A stretch of DNA of 12,258 nucleotides. Origin: DASQFY01 sp036397815. Lineage in GTDB: Bacteria > Chloroflexota > Limnocylindria > QHBO01. The position numbers were made by a program, and so were the translations under genes. The stretch covers positions 1 through 12,258 of the forward strand of contig DASWIE010000024.1 of the NCBI GenBank assembly GCA_036397815.1. Reading direction: 5' to 3'. Shown in pieces: positions 6,517 through 12,258 of this stretch; position 1 is the stretch's first letter; each line of letters opens with the position of its first letter. The notes under the pieces are model-generated. The model worked only from the letters and a program-made list of their open reading frames with translations, did not search any database and was not told the origin of the DNA.

Positions 6517-6876
6517 ATGGGTCTCAACCGCACCGTAGCGGCCGTCATCGGCGTCGTCTACCTGGCGGCGGGGGTGGCCGGCTTCGTCATGGCCAGCCCG
6601 CTATTCGGGCTGTTCGACGTCAACACCCTTCACAACATCGTCCATCTCGTCTTCGGCGCCGCGCTCCTGTACGGCCTGATGAACACCGCCATGGCAACGA
6701 ACATCAACCGCACGGTTGGAGCCATCCTGGTGGTGCTCGGCATCCTGGGCTTCATCAGCGCCGACGGATTCGGCCTGGTACCCCTGGGCGGCTACGACAT
6801 CTGGCTGCACCTGGTCTCCGGCATCATCCTGCTGGCGATCAGCATGATGGGCTCTAGCGAGGCCGCGACCGCCTGA
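6517..6876 (+). CDS. DUF4383-like four-helix membrane protein
   Basis: Small integral membrane protein of 119 aa with four hydrophobic segments at about 5-27, 36-57, 64-84 and 92-113, connected by very short loops. The pattern NTLHNIVHLVFGAALLYG (35-52) and the paired motif DIWLHLVSGIILL (94-106) resemble DUF4383 proteins, in which Asn/His residues recur in the second and fourth helices. The function of this family is unknown. The start is well supported by GGGAGG at 6504-6509, 7 nt before ATG. The promoter and inverted-repeat operator upstream suggest it is individually regulated. It ends before a strong hairpin shared with the convergent gene. Confidence 0.8.
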   Translation: MGLNRTVAAVIGVVYLAAGVAGFVMASPLFGLFDVNTLHNIVHLVFGAALLYGLMNTAMATNINRTVGAILVVLGILGFISADGFGLVPLGGYDIWLHLVSGIILLAISMMGSSEAATA

Positions 6877-6907
6877 ACTTTCGACAACGCCCAGTCGTCG
6901 TTCGAAC

Positions 6908-6936
6908 CGGAGCCCGGCCAGATTGGCCGGGCTCCG
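6908..6936. terminator. strong hairpin between convergent genes
   Basis: A perfect 12-bp stem (C6908-G6936 plus GGAGCCCGGCC 6909-6919 with GGCCGGGCTCC 6925-6935) with a five-base AGATT loop sits between the stops of the DUF4383-like gene and the secreted-protein gene. It would act in both directions. No T-run follows on either strand, which seems common in this window. Confidence 0.7.
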
Positions 6937-6943
6937 TGCCGTC

Positions 6944-7369
6944 TCAGTCGACAAGCTCCCTGAGCTCGGCCTGCGGCCGCGCCACCTGGGTCCGGCAGCC
7001 CGTCGATCGCGCGTGCTTCGCGTCGCGATACCAGACCAGGTAGGTCACGTCGTCCGAGGTGGCCGCCAGGCGGGCGTGCGAAAAGCGATCCTCCGGATGC
7101 AGCCACGCGTCGCCCGGGGGCAGGCCGTGCCCGGGGACGAGCTGGAAGCCGACCTGGCGCGTCCCGCAGCTGACCACCACCGTCCAGGCGCCCTCCCATG
7201 AGGAGCTTGCTCGGGCGATCCGCCAGCCCGGGAAGCGCTGCTCCACCTGCGCCATCACGTCGGCCCGCGCGGCATTCGGTCCGGTTGGGATCGGAGCCCA
7301 GAGGGCGAGCCCAAAGACGGCGCCCAGCAGGAGGGGAGCAAAGCGCGTCAGGCGATGGTGGCTGGCCAT
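6944..7369 (-). CDS. small secreted protein, unknown function
   Basis: Protein of 141 aa with a typical Sec signal peptide: basic start (MASHHRLTRF), hydrophobic core about 11-24, and a likely cleavage site after ARA at about residue 36. The mature part of about 105 aa has two cysteines (68 and 125) that could form one disulfide, a WxxVVSCGTRQVGFQLVPG strand-like segment and a YLVWYRDAK segment. No lipobox or catalytic motif is seen. The ATG start is chosen because it begins the signal peptide. A possible -10 box TATCCT (7425-7420, minus) would give a leader of about 44 nt. No family is recognised. Confidence 0.7.
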   Translation of the reverse strand: MASHHRLTRFAPLLLGAVFGLALWAPIPTGPNAARADVMAQVEQRFPGWRIARASSSWEGAWTVVVSCGTRQVGFQLVPGHGLPPGDAWLHPEDRFSHARLAATSDDVTYLVWYRDAKHARSTGCRTQVARPQAELRELVD

Positions 7370-7448
7370 GGTTCTGCTCGTCTCGTGCGGGCGCGTTCAT
7401 CGTGGCGTTCCGTGCCCGGAGGATAGAGCAGGATGCGTGCCGGTGCTC

Positions 7449-7457
7449 TGCTAGACT
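7449..7457 (+). promoter_or_regulatory. extended -10 promoter of tadA
   Basis: TGCTAGACT, with TAGACT at 7452-7457, identical to the motif at 7998-8006 in front of tRNA-Ser(CGA). There is no recognisable -35. Predicted start near 7464 leaves a leader of about 63 nt before the tadA ATG. Confidence 0.5.
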
Positions 7458-7526
7458 CGGGCGAGGGTCGCCGACCCGCGTCCACTGAATCCGTGGCCGC
7501 GTGGCGTTGCCGTTTGGCGAGGACGG

Positions 7527-7970
7527 ATGAACTACGAGCTGTACATGGCCGAGGCGATCGCCGAGGCCCGCCGCGGTGGGGAAGAGGGCGAGTGGCCGGT
7601 GGGCGCGGTCGCCGTCCTTGACGACGCCATGATCGCCCGCGATCACGATCGCATGCTCCTCCAGCGTGACCCGACGGCCCATGCCGTGCTCCTCTGCCTT
7701 CAGGCGACAGCCCGCAAGCTCGACTCGCGGCGCCTCACCGAGGTCACGATCTTCACCACCCACGAGCCCTGCCCGATGTGTGTCGGGGCCCTGGTCGAGG
7801 CAAAGGTCGGCGGGCTGGTCTACGCTGTGCCGGATGAGCGGCGGGGGGCGGCCGGCAGCGTGGTGCAGCTGGCGCGCGACACTGCGCTGCCACATCAGCT
7901 ATCGGTCATCTCCGGGGTCCGCGAGGCCGAGGCGCGCCGGCTCGAATCCGAGGCGCCGGCCACCGCCTGA
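7527..7970 (+). CDS. tadA: TadA-type tRNA adenosine deaminase lacking catalytic glutamate
   Basis: Protein of 147 aa that aligns over its length with TadA, the zinc enzyme that converts A34 of tRNA-Arg(ACG) to inosine. It has the TadA N-terminus (YMAEAIAEA...GEWPVGAV), DPTAHA, PCPMC and RRGAAGS. Zinc ligands His52, Cys82 and Cys85 are intact. However, the catalytic Glu of HAE (E. coli Glu59) is Val54 (codon GTG at 7686-7688, one base from GAG), and the base-contacting Asn46 of E. coli is Asp41. The C-terminus stops after VREAEARRLE and lacks the helix with FFxxRR that grips the tRNA. There is no frameshift or stop, and codon use is like its neighbours, so the gene seems maintained. Its place before the SRP RNA and dnaX is the standard tadA locus. 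It is likely inactive as an adenosine deaminase, or it has a new role. Promoter at 7449-7457; start ATG has GAGG upstream. Confidence 0.85.
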   Translation: MNYELYMAEAIAEARRGGEEGEWPVGAVAVLDDAMIARDHDRMLLQRDPTAHAVLLCLQATARKLDSRRLTEVTIFTTHEPCPMCVGALVEAKVGGLVYAVPDERRGAAGSVVQLARDTALPHQLSVISGVREAEARRLESEAPATA

Positions 7971-7997
7971 GCGCCCTCCGATCGTCGGTCCACCCTC

Positions 7998-8006
7998 TGC
8001 TAGACT
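7998..8006 (+). promoter_or_regulatory. extended -10 promoter of the tRNA-Ser pair
   Basis: TGCTAGACT with TAGACT at 8001-8006. Predicted +1 at 8013, one base before the tRNA 5' end, so the primary transcript may need little or no 5' processing. No -35 box is seen. Confidence 0.5.
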
Positions 8007-8013
8007 CGGCCGC

Positions 8014-8100
<87 letters not shown>

Positions 8101-8148
8101 CCTGAGCCAAGCCCCTCCCACCCCACGGTTCGCGGGTGCCGCGTCCGC

Positions 8149-8236
8149 GGAGAGGTCGCCTAGAGGCCTATGGCGCCGCATTGGAAATGCGGTTCGGGGC
8201 AACCCGTCGGGGGTTCGAATCCCCCCCTCTCCGCCA
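8149..8236 (+). tRNA. tRNA-Ser(GGA)
   Basis: Class II tRNA of 88 nt with acceptor GGAGAGG/CCTCTCC, discriminator G and encoded CCA. The anticodon stem CCGCA/TGCGG encloses TTGGAAA, with anticodon GGA at 8183-8185 (codons UCC/UCU). The T-arm is GGGGG-TTCGAAT-CCCCC. It lies 48 nt after tRNA-Ser(CGA) with no promoter visible between, so it is probably cotranscribed. Confidence 0.95.
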
Positions 8237-8254
8237 GCCACCGCCCAACGCCGA

Positions 8255-8283
8255 TTGACCGGCCCGGGGTCGCCGTCTACTAT
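8255..8283 (+). promoter_or_regulatory. sigma-70-type promoter of the SRP RNA
   Basis: TTGACC (8255-8260), 17-bp spacer, TACTAT (8278-8283). This is one of only two full -35/-10 promoters I see in the window (the other drives rRNA). Predicted start at about 8290 matches the expected SRP RNA 5' end. Confidence 0.75.
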
Positions 8284-8289
8284 CGCCGC

Positions 8290-8513
8290 GGCCGTGCTAG
8301 GTGGGGAACTAGCGGTGCCCTGCACCCGCAATCCGCTACAGCGGGACTGAATCCCCGGTCGAGGCCGACGAGCCTCCGCCTCCCACGAGATCGACCGACG
8401 TTGAGGGTCGGGTCCCACGCAGCGAAGGTCCGCGAACCCCGTCAGGTCCGGAAGGAAGCAGCGGTAAGCGAACGCCTTCGGGTGCCGTGGGGCGACCTGG
8501 CCGGAGCCGGACG
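8290..8513 (+). ncRNA. ffs: signal recognition particle RNA, large bacterial type
   Basis: RNA scaffold of the signal recognition particle, which binds Ffh and targets nascent membrane and secreted proteins. The 5' part has the Alu-domain sequence typical of large bacterial SRP RNAs (GTGCTAGGTGGGG, AGCGGTGCCCTGC, CGCAATCCGCT; about 8294-8335). The S-domain Ffh-binding core is GTCAGGTCCGGAAGGAAGCA (8441-8460), with the GGAA tetraloop and the asymmetric loop strands. The long helix is supported by pairing such as TCCCACG in the 5' half with CGTGGGG near 8486-8492. The 5' end is set by the promoter; the 3' end is estimated from the pairing and may be off by several bases. Presence of the Alu domain, lost in many Gram-negative lineages, is normal for this kind of bacterium. 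Confidence 0.9.
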
Positions 8514-8836
8514 ATCATCGTGTGTGTGAGGGCTCTCGTTCGACGCCGGGTGCACGGCCAACTTACGCTGCCGATGAGCACCTGGCATTTCTGGCAGAAG
8601 CGCGTCAGGTGAGCATTAGCGACCCGTTTGCCGGCCTGGCAGCCGCGTTGGCGCGGACTTCGTGCTCAGCCGCCATCGATCGGGTCGGCTGGCGGGCGGT
8701 CCAAGGCCCGAACCAGGCGCCAAGGCTCCACGGGCGCGCATTTGCGGAAACCGGACGGCCGACCTGCGGGCGAACGCTGCACACGACCACGGCACGCCTG
8801 ATCCGCGCGGCGCGATCGGTGTACGGTAAGGAAGCC
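8514..8836 (+). other. gene-free stretch upstream of dnaX
   Basis: About 320 bases between the SRP RNA and the dnaX ATG. The dnaX frame stays open through here, but the translation has no DnaX similarity and begins in the SRP RNA tail, so I read it as non-coding. A possible -10 box TACGGT (8822-8827, preceded by TG) would start transcription only about 3 nt before the dnaX ATG. A small hairpin CCGCG/CGCGG lies near 8645-8658. Nothing else was found. Confidence 0.5.
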
Positions 8837-10483
8837 ATGTCGACGCCCCTGACCGCTGAACCAAAGACGCCCGACGTCGACGTCGACGCCGAGAGCGACC
8901 CGCGTCGCGCCCTCTACCGCCGCTGGCGCGCCCAGCGATTCAGCGAGGTGCTCGGCCAGGACGCGATCGTGGCCACCCTACGGCGGGGAGTGGTGGCCGA
9001 CCGGACGGCGCACGCCTACCTCTTCGTGGGGCCGCGTGGGACCGGCAAGACCTCCACGGCGCGGATCCTGGCCAAGGCGATCAACTGCACCAACCGCGGC
9101 GAGGACGGGGAGCCGTGCGACGCGTGTCCCGCCTGCGTCTCGGTCCGCGAGGGGCGGGCCATGGACGTCATCGAGATCGACGCCGCGAGCCATGGCCTGG
9201 TGGAGGACGCGCGCGACCTGGTGATGCGGGCGCTCACGGCCCCCTCCGAGCTGCGGCGTCGGGTATACATCATCGACGAGGTCCACATGCTCAGTACGCA
9301 CGCCTTCAACGCGCTGCTGAAGCTGGTCGAAGAGCCGCCAGACCACGTCGTGTTCGTGCTTGCCACGACCGATACCCACAAGGTGCCGGCCACCATCATC
9401 AGCCGCACCCAGCGTTTCGACTTCCGGCGTCTGACGACCGATGCGATCGCCGGCAAGCTGACCCGCATCGTCAGCGCCGAGGGCGCGGAGGCGGAGGCGG
9501 AAGCCCTGGCGCTGATCGCGCGCCTGGCCGATGGCAGCATGCGCGACGCCGAGTCGCTGCTCGACCAGGTGCTCGCCTTCGCCGGCGACCGCGTCACCGT
9601 GGAGGCAGTCCGCGAGGCGGTCGGCCTCGCCGAGGACGAGACAGTCGCCGACCTGCTGCAGGCCTACCTGGGCGGCGACGCGCCGGCTGCCCTGGATCGG
9701 ATCCAGTCGCTCGCCGATCGTGGCCGTGACATGGCCCAGGTGGCGGCCCAGGCCGAGGCCGAGGCGCGTCGCCTGCTGCTCGCATCGGCCGCCGACCCGC
9801 CGCTGGCGCGGCGTCTGGCGCACATCCTCCGCACCCTGGCCGAGGCGGCCGGCGCGGGCGCTCGCGAGGGCCGCGCACGACTGGCGATGGAGCTGCTGGC
9901 GGTCGAGCCGTCACCCGGCGTTGCGGTTGCGGCGCCCGCGCTCGCCGTCCAGCCACCGGCACCCGCGCCGGCGCCGGAGCGCGCAGCGCCCACGCGCGTC
10001 GCAGCCGCGCCCGCCCAAGCCGCGCCCGTCGAGCCGGCTCCCGCCCCACCCGAGAAGCCCACCGTCGAGGCCGCACCGTCCGCGACCGCGGATGGATCTG
10101 GCGCCCGCCCGGAGGTCGCCGCCCTTCGGGCGCGCTGGGCAGACGTCATCGAACACGCGCCGCCCGCCATCAAGCCACTCCTGCGCGAATGCCGGCCCAT
10201 CGCGGTCAATGGCGCGCGCCTGACACTGGCCTTCCCCGAGGAGCGCGGCTTCATGCGGGAGAAGGCGACCACCCGTGCCGGCGCCATCGAGCTGCTCCTC
10301 GGCAGCGTCCTCGGCGGCAGCTGGGCGATCGACTGCGTTGCCACCAACGTGGAGCTGGAGCCGCTGACCGTGGAGCAGGCGGTCGCTCCGGACCCAACCG
10401 ATCCTGAGGCGCGCTCCCTGCTCGAGGGCGTGCTGCGCATCACCGGCGGCGAGCTGCTCGACGTCCCGGAGGTCCGTTCCTGA
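8837..10483 (+). CDS. dnaX: DNA polymerase III subunit tau/gamma
   Basis: Clamp-loader ATPase subunit of 548 aa, which loads the sliding clamp and ties the polymerase cores together. The AAA+ domain has Walker A GPRGTGKTS (65-73), a four-Cys zinc module (Cys84, 94, 97, 100), Walker B with DEVH (147-150), sensor 1 in LATTDTHK (175-182), the arginine-finger segment SRTQRFDF (189-196), and SMRDAESLLDQ for sensor 2. Domain III follows to about residue 360, then an Ala/Pro-rich linker (about 365-425), then a C-terminal domain (ALRARWADVIE..., FMREKATT) like the tau tail of other phyla. No A-rich slippery site is seen, so a frameshift-made gamma form is not evident. The start ATG at 8837 has AAGGA just upstream and begins the conserved part. 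It is first in the dnaX-ybaB-recR operon. Confidence 0.95.
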   Translation: MSTPLTAEPKTPDVDVDAESDPRRALYRRWRAQRFSEVLGQDAIVATLRRGVVADRTAHAYLFVGPRGTGKTSTARILAKAINCTNRGEDGEPCDACPACVSVREGRAMDVIEIDAASHGLVEDARDLVMRALTAPSELRRRVYIIDEVHMLSTHAFNALLKLVEEPPDHVVFVLATTDTHKVPATIISRTQRFDFRRLTTDAIAGKLTRIVSAEGAEAEAEALALIARLADGSMRDAESLLDQVLAFAGDRVTVEAVREAVGLAEDETVADLLQAYLGGDAPAALDRIQSLADRGRDMAQVAAQAEAEARRLLLASAADPPLARRLAHILRTLAEAAGAGAREGRARLAMELLAVEPSPGVAVAAPALAVQPPAPAPAPERAAPTRVAAAPAQAAPVEPAPAPPEKPTVEAAPSATADGSGARPEVAALRARWADVIEHAPPAIKPLLRECRPIAVNGARLTLAFPEERGFMREKATTRAGAIELLLGSVLGGSWAIDCVATNVELEPLTVEQAVAPDPTDPEARSLLEGVLRITGGELLDVPEVRS

Positions 10484-10540
10484 TCTCTCGTCCCTGACAC
10501 GACCAACCCGCACGGCCCACGAACGATGGAGAAGCAAGCA

Positions 10541-10879
10541 GTGAACATCGCCCAGATCGCGAAGATGGCGCAGCAGATGCAGGCCCAGATGGCGCAGGCC
10601 CAGGAGGAGCTGCACGAGGCGACCCTGGAGGCGACCGCCGGTGGCGGCGCGGTGCGGGTCGTCATCTCCGGCGCCGGGGAGATCCGCGCCCTCGAGATCG
10701 ACCCGAGCGCCGTCGACCCGGCCGAGGTCGAGATGCTCCAGGACCTGGTGCTGACCGCCGTCAACGACGCGATCTCGCGCAGCAAGGAGCTCGAGCGCGA
10801 GCGGATGGCGTCCATCGCATCGCTCGGCATGCCCGGGTTTCCCGGCCCCTCCGTACCGCCCCAGATCCGCCAGGGGTGA
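10541..10879 (+). CDS. ybaB: YbaB/EbfC family nucleoid-associated protein
   Basis: Small DNA-binding protein of 112 aa, expected to form a tweezer-like dimer and bind DNA with little sequence preference. The N-terminal helix is rich in Gln/Met/Ala (AKMAQQMQAQMAQAQEEL), followed by the family core GGGAVRVVISGAGEIRALEIDPSAVDP and ending in a flexible PGFPGPSVPP tail. I take GTG at 10541 as the start because GGAGAAG (10528-10534) lies 6 nt before it; an ATG 15 nt upstream lacks any ribosome binding site and would add five residues. The stop overlaps the recR start (GTGA). Location between dnaX and recR is the widespread arrangement and suggests a link to replication and repair. Confidence 0.92.
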   Translation: MNIAQIAKMAQQMQAQMAQAQEELHEATLEATAGGGAVRVVISGAGEIRALEIDPSAVDPAEVEMLQDLVLTAVNDAISRSKELERERMASIASLGMPGFPGPSVPPQIRQG

Positions 10880-11490
10880 GTGGCCTCATCGCGCCGGTGG
10901 CGCGGCTGATCGACGAGTTAGGCCGTCTCCCCGGCGTCGGGCGCAAGACCGCCCAGCGTCTGGCGTACCACGTGCTGCGCGCCCCAGCCGACGAGGCGCA
11001 GGCGCTCGCCGCCGCGCTGGTCGCGGTCAAGGAGCAGGTCGCCTACTGCTCGACCTGCTGCAACATCACCGACATCGGCGTCGACCCCTGCGCCATCTGC
11101 GCCGATGCCCGTCGCGACCCCGCCCGCATCTGCGTGGTGGAGGAGCCGCTCGACGTGCTGGCGATCGAGCGGACCGGCGAATTTCGCGGTCGCTACCACG
11201 TCCTGCATGGAGCCATCAGCCCGATCGACGGCATCGGTCCCGAGCGGATTCGCGCCCGCGAGCTGATCGCCCGCGTGGCCGCGGGCGGCGTGACGGAGGT
11301 GATCCTGGCCACCAACCCGAACCTCGAGGGCGAGGCCACGGCCATGTACCTCGCCGACCTGCTGGAGCCGCACGTGCCGGCGGTGACGCGCATCGCCCGC
11401 GGGCTGCCGGTGGGTGGCGACCTCGAGTATGCCGACGACGTCACGCTCATCCGCTCGTTCCAGGGCCGCCGCCAGGTGGAGCACTCCTGA
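10876..11490 (+). CDS. recR: recombination mediator protein RecR
   Basis: Complete RecR of 204 aa, which works with RecO (and RecF) to load RecA on single-stranded gaps. Domains in order: helix-hairpin-helix (LGRLPGVGRKTAQRLAYH, about 15-32), the four-cysteine zinc finger (Cys58, Cys61, Cys72, Cys75), the Toprim domain starting at ICVVEEPLDVLAIERTG (85-101) with HVLHGAISPIDGIGP, and the C-terminal GLPVGGDLEYADDVTLIRSFQGRR. The GTG start overlaps the ybaB stop by four bases. It ends the operon; the rRNA promoter region begins directly after its stop. Confidence 0.96.
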   Translation: MSGLIAPVARLIDELGRLPGVGRKTAQRLAYHVLRAPADEAQALAAALVAVKEQVAYCSTCCNITDIGVDPCAICADARRDPARICVVEEPLDVLAIERTGEFRGRYHVLHGAISPIDGIGPERIRARELIARVAAGGVTEVILATNPNLEGEATAMYLADLLEPHVPAVTRIARGLPVGGDLEYADDVTLIRSFQGRRQVEHS

Positions 11491-11507
11491 TCCGCGTGCT
11501 CACGGAT

Positions 11508-11625
11508 ATCGCCACGGGCGATCCATGCGCGCCGATGGGCGTCCAGCGCCGCCGCCGCATCGCCAACCGGCGATCAAATGACGTCGGAGAGGGCTGATCG
11601 GCGGTCATCGATCGCCGATGGCGAT
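11508..11625. repeat. three evenly spaced palindromes upstream of the rRNA promoter
   Basis: ATCGCC-N(3-4)-GGCGAT occurs at 11508-11522 (spacer ACG), 11559-11574 (AACC) and 11611-11625 (GAT). Centres are 51-52 bp apart, near five helical turns, and the right arm is GGCGATC in all three. The nearest centre is about 65 bp before the predicted rRNA start. A weaker variant (GCGCC-GAT-GGGCGT) lies near 11529-11542. Also, ATCGGCG (11597-11603) pairs with CGCCGAT (11613-11619). The first palindrome may double as a recR terminator hairpin. Confidence 0.55.
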
Positions 11626-11647
11626 CTTGCGAACCCAGTGTGCGTGC

Positions 11648-11676
11648 TTGACTCTGAACCAGAACGCGGGTACCAT
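11648..11676 (+). promoter_or_regulatory. rRNA operon promoter
   Basis: TTGACT (11648-11653), 17-bp spacer, TACCAT (11671-11676). Predicted start near 11683, giving a leader of about 225 nt before mature 16S. It is the only clear promoter between recR and 16S. Confidence 0.75.
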
Positions 11677-11682
11677 CCGTGA

Positions 11683-11906
11683 TCGCGCCGGCATCAGCCG
11701 GCAGGCGTCGCAAGAACGGCGGCCGATCCAGGCCGCGCCGCTTGAACGCCGGGGTTCCGATCCAACGGAGGCCTCAAATCGAAAGATACCGACCCAGTCG
11801 GTGCGTGACCTTAACAGCTGAAGAGTGACAGGAACCCACACGAGTCAGCGGGATCAAGTCTGAACTGTGAACGGTGGTGGAGCCCTCGGGCAAGACCACT
11901 GTTTTT
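11683..11906 (+). other. rRNA leader with boxA-like element and terminal hairpin
   Basis: Gene-free transcribed leader. GACCTTAACA (11807-11816) resembles the boxA antitermination element (consensus end CTTTAACA). At the end, a hairpin pairs CGGTGGT (11872-11878) with ACCACTG (11895-11901), has an inner GCC/GGC stem with a CTCG tetraloop after a 3x3 internal loop, and is followed by six T (11902-11907). It resembles an intrinsic terminator placed exactly at the 16S 5' end, though it could instead be part of the RNase III processing structure. The short open frames here look fortuitous. Confidence 0.5.

Positions 11907-12258
<352 letters not shown>

Noticed and set aside
8522..8836. The dnaX frame remains open for about 105 codons upstream of the ATG
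   Set aside because: The translation has no DnaX-like sequence, begins in the SRP RNA tail, and ATG 8837 has a ribosome binding site right at the conserved N-terminus.
9960..10100. Programmed frameshift in dnaX making gamma
   Set aside because: The linker is GC-rich with no A-run slippery heptamer or stop in the -1 frame paired with a clear stimulator.
11618..11821. Short open frame in the rRNA leader
   Set aside because: It overlaps the rRNA promoter and leader, has no ribosome binding site, and encodes a low-complexity basic peptide.

Overview
The window reads as a high-GC bacterial chromosome with compact gene spacing and mostly housekeeping genes. The 5' end of a 16S rRNA gene at the right edge, the encoded CCA tails on all tRNAs, the protein mannosyltransferase, the F420-type oxidoreductase and the large-type SRP RNA fit a high-GC member of the Chloroflexota (Limnocylindria/Ellin6529-like). 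This placement is an impression from sequence features, not from a database search.

Layout, left to right. (1) 39-1508, minus strand: thymidine kinase and a shikimate dehydrogenase family protein, read from a promoter that also seems to fire rightwards into tRNA-Ser(GCU) and tRNA-Arg(GCG). (2) 1803-2113: a gene-free stretch built of inverted repeats. (3) 2114-3377: a two-helix membrane protein, a Ddn-like F420 oxidoreductase and a small unknown protein; the last two diverge from overlapping -10 boxes. (4) 3382-6410, minus strand: protein O-mannosyltransferase, then an ECF sigma factor and its RskA-like anti-sigma factor. (5) 6517-7369: a DUF4383-like four-helix membrane protein behind an inverted-repeat operator, facing a small secreted protein across a strong hairpin. 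(6) 7527-11490, plus strand: tadA, tRNA-Ser(CGA), tRNA-Ser(GGA), SRP RNA, dnaX, ybaB, recR. (7) 11491-12258: rRNA promoter, leader and the start of 16S rRNA, preceded by three evenly spaced palindromes.

Block (6)-(7) has the same order as the classical Bacillus subtilis segment tRNA-Ser/tadA/scr/dnaX/yaaK/recR/rrnA, so the deaminase is in the standard tadA position. That matters for the most striking observation here. The TadA protein keeps its three zinc ligands but has lost the catalytic glutamate (HAE is HAV), the base-contacting asparagine (now Asp) and the C-terminal FFxxR helix. In the same window the tRNA-Arg that normally carries A34, the substrate of TadA, instead carries G34 (anticodon GCG). 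Together these suggest a lineage that has abandoned A34-to-inosine editing for CGN arginine codons and kept a catalytically dead TadA, or one with a new role.

Other points to follow up are an AroE whose shikimate pocket has changed at three of seven known positions, two divergent promoters with identical A-N3-TA-N3-T geometry (one apparently giving leaderless mRNAs on both strands), a helically phased palindrome array upstream of the rRNA promoter, and a terminator-like hairpin with six U abutting the 16S 5' end.
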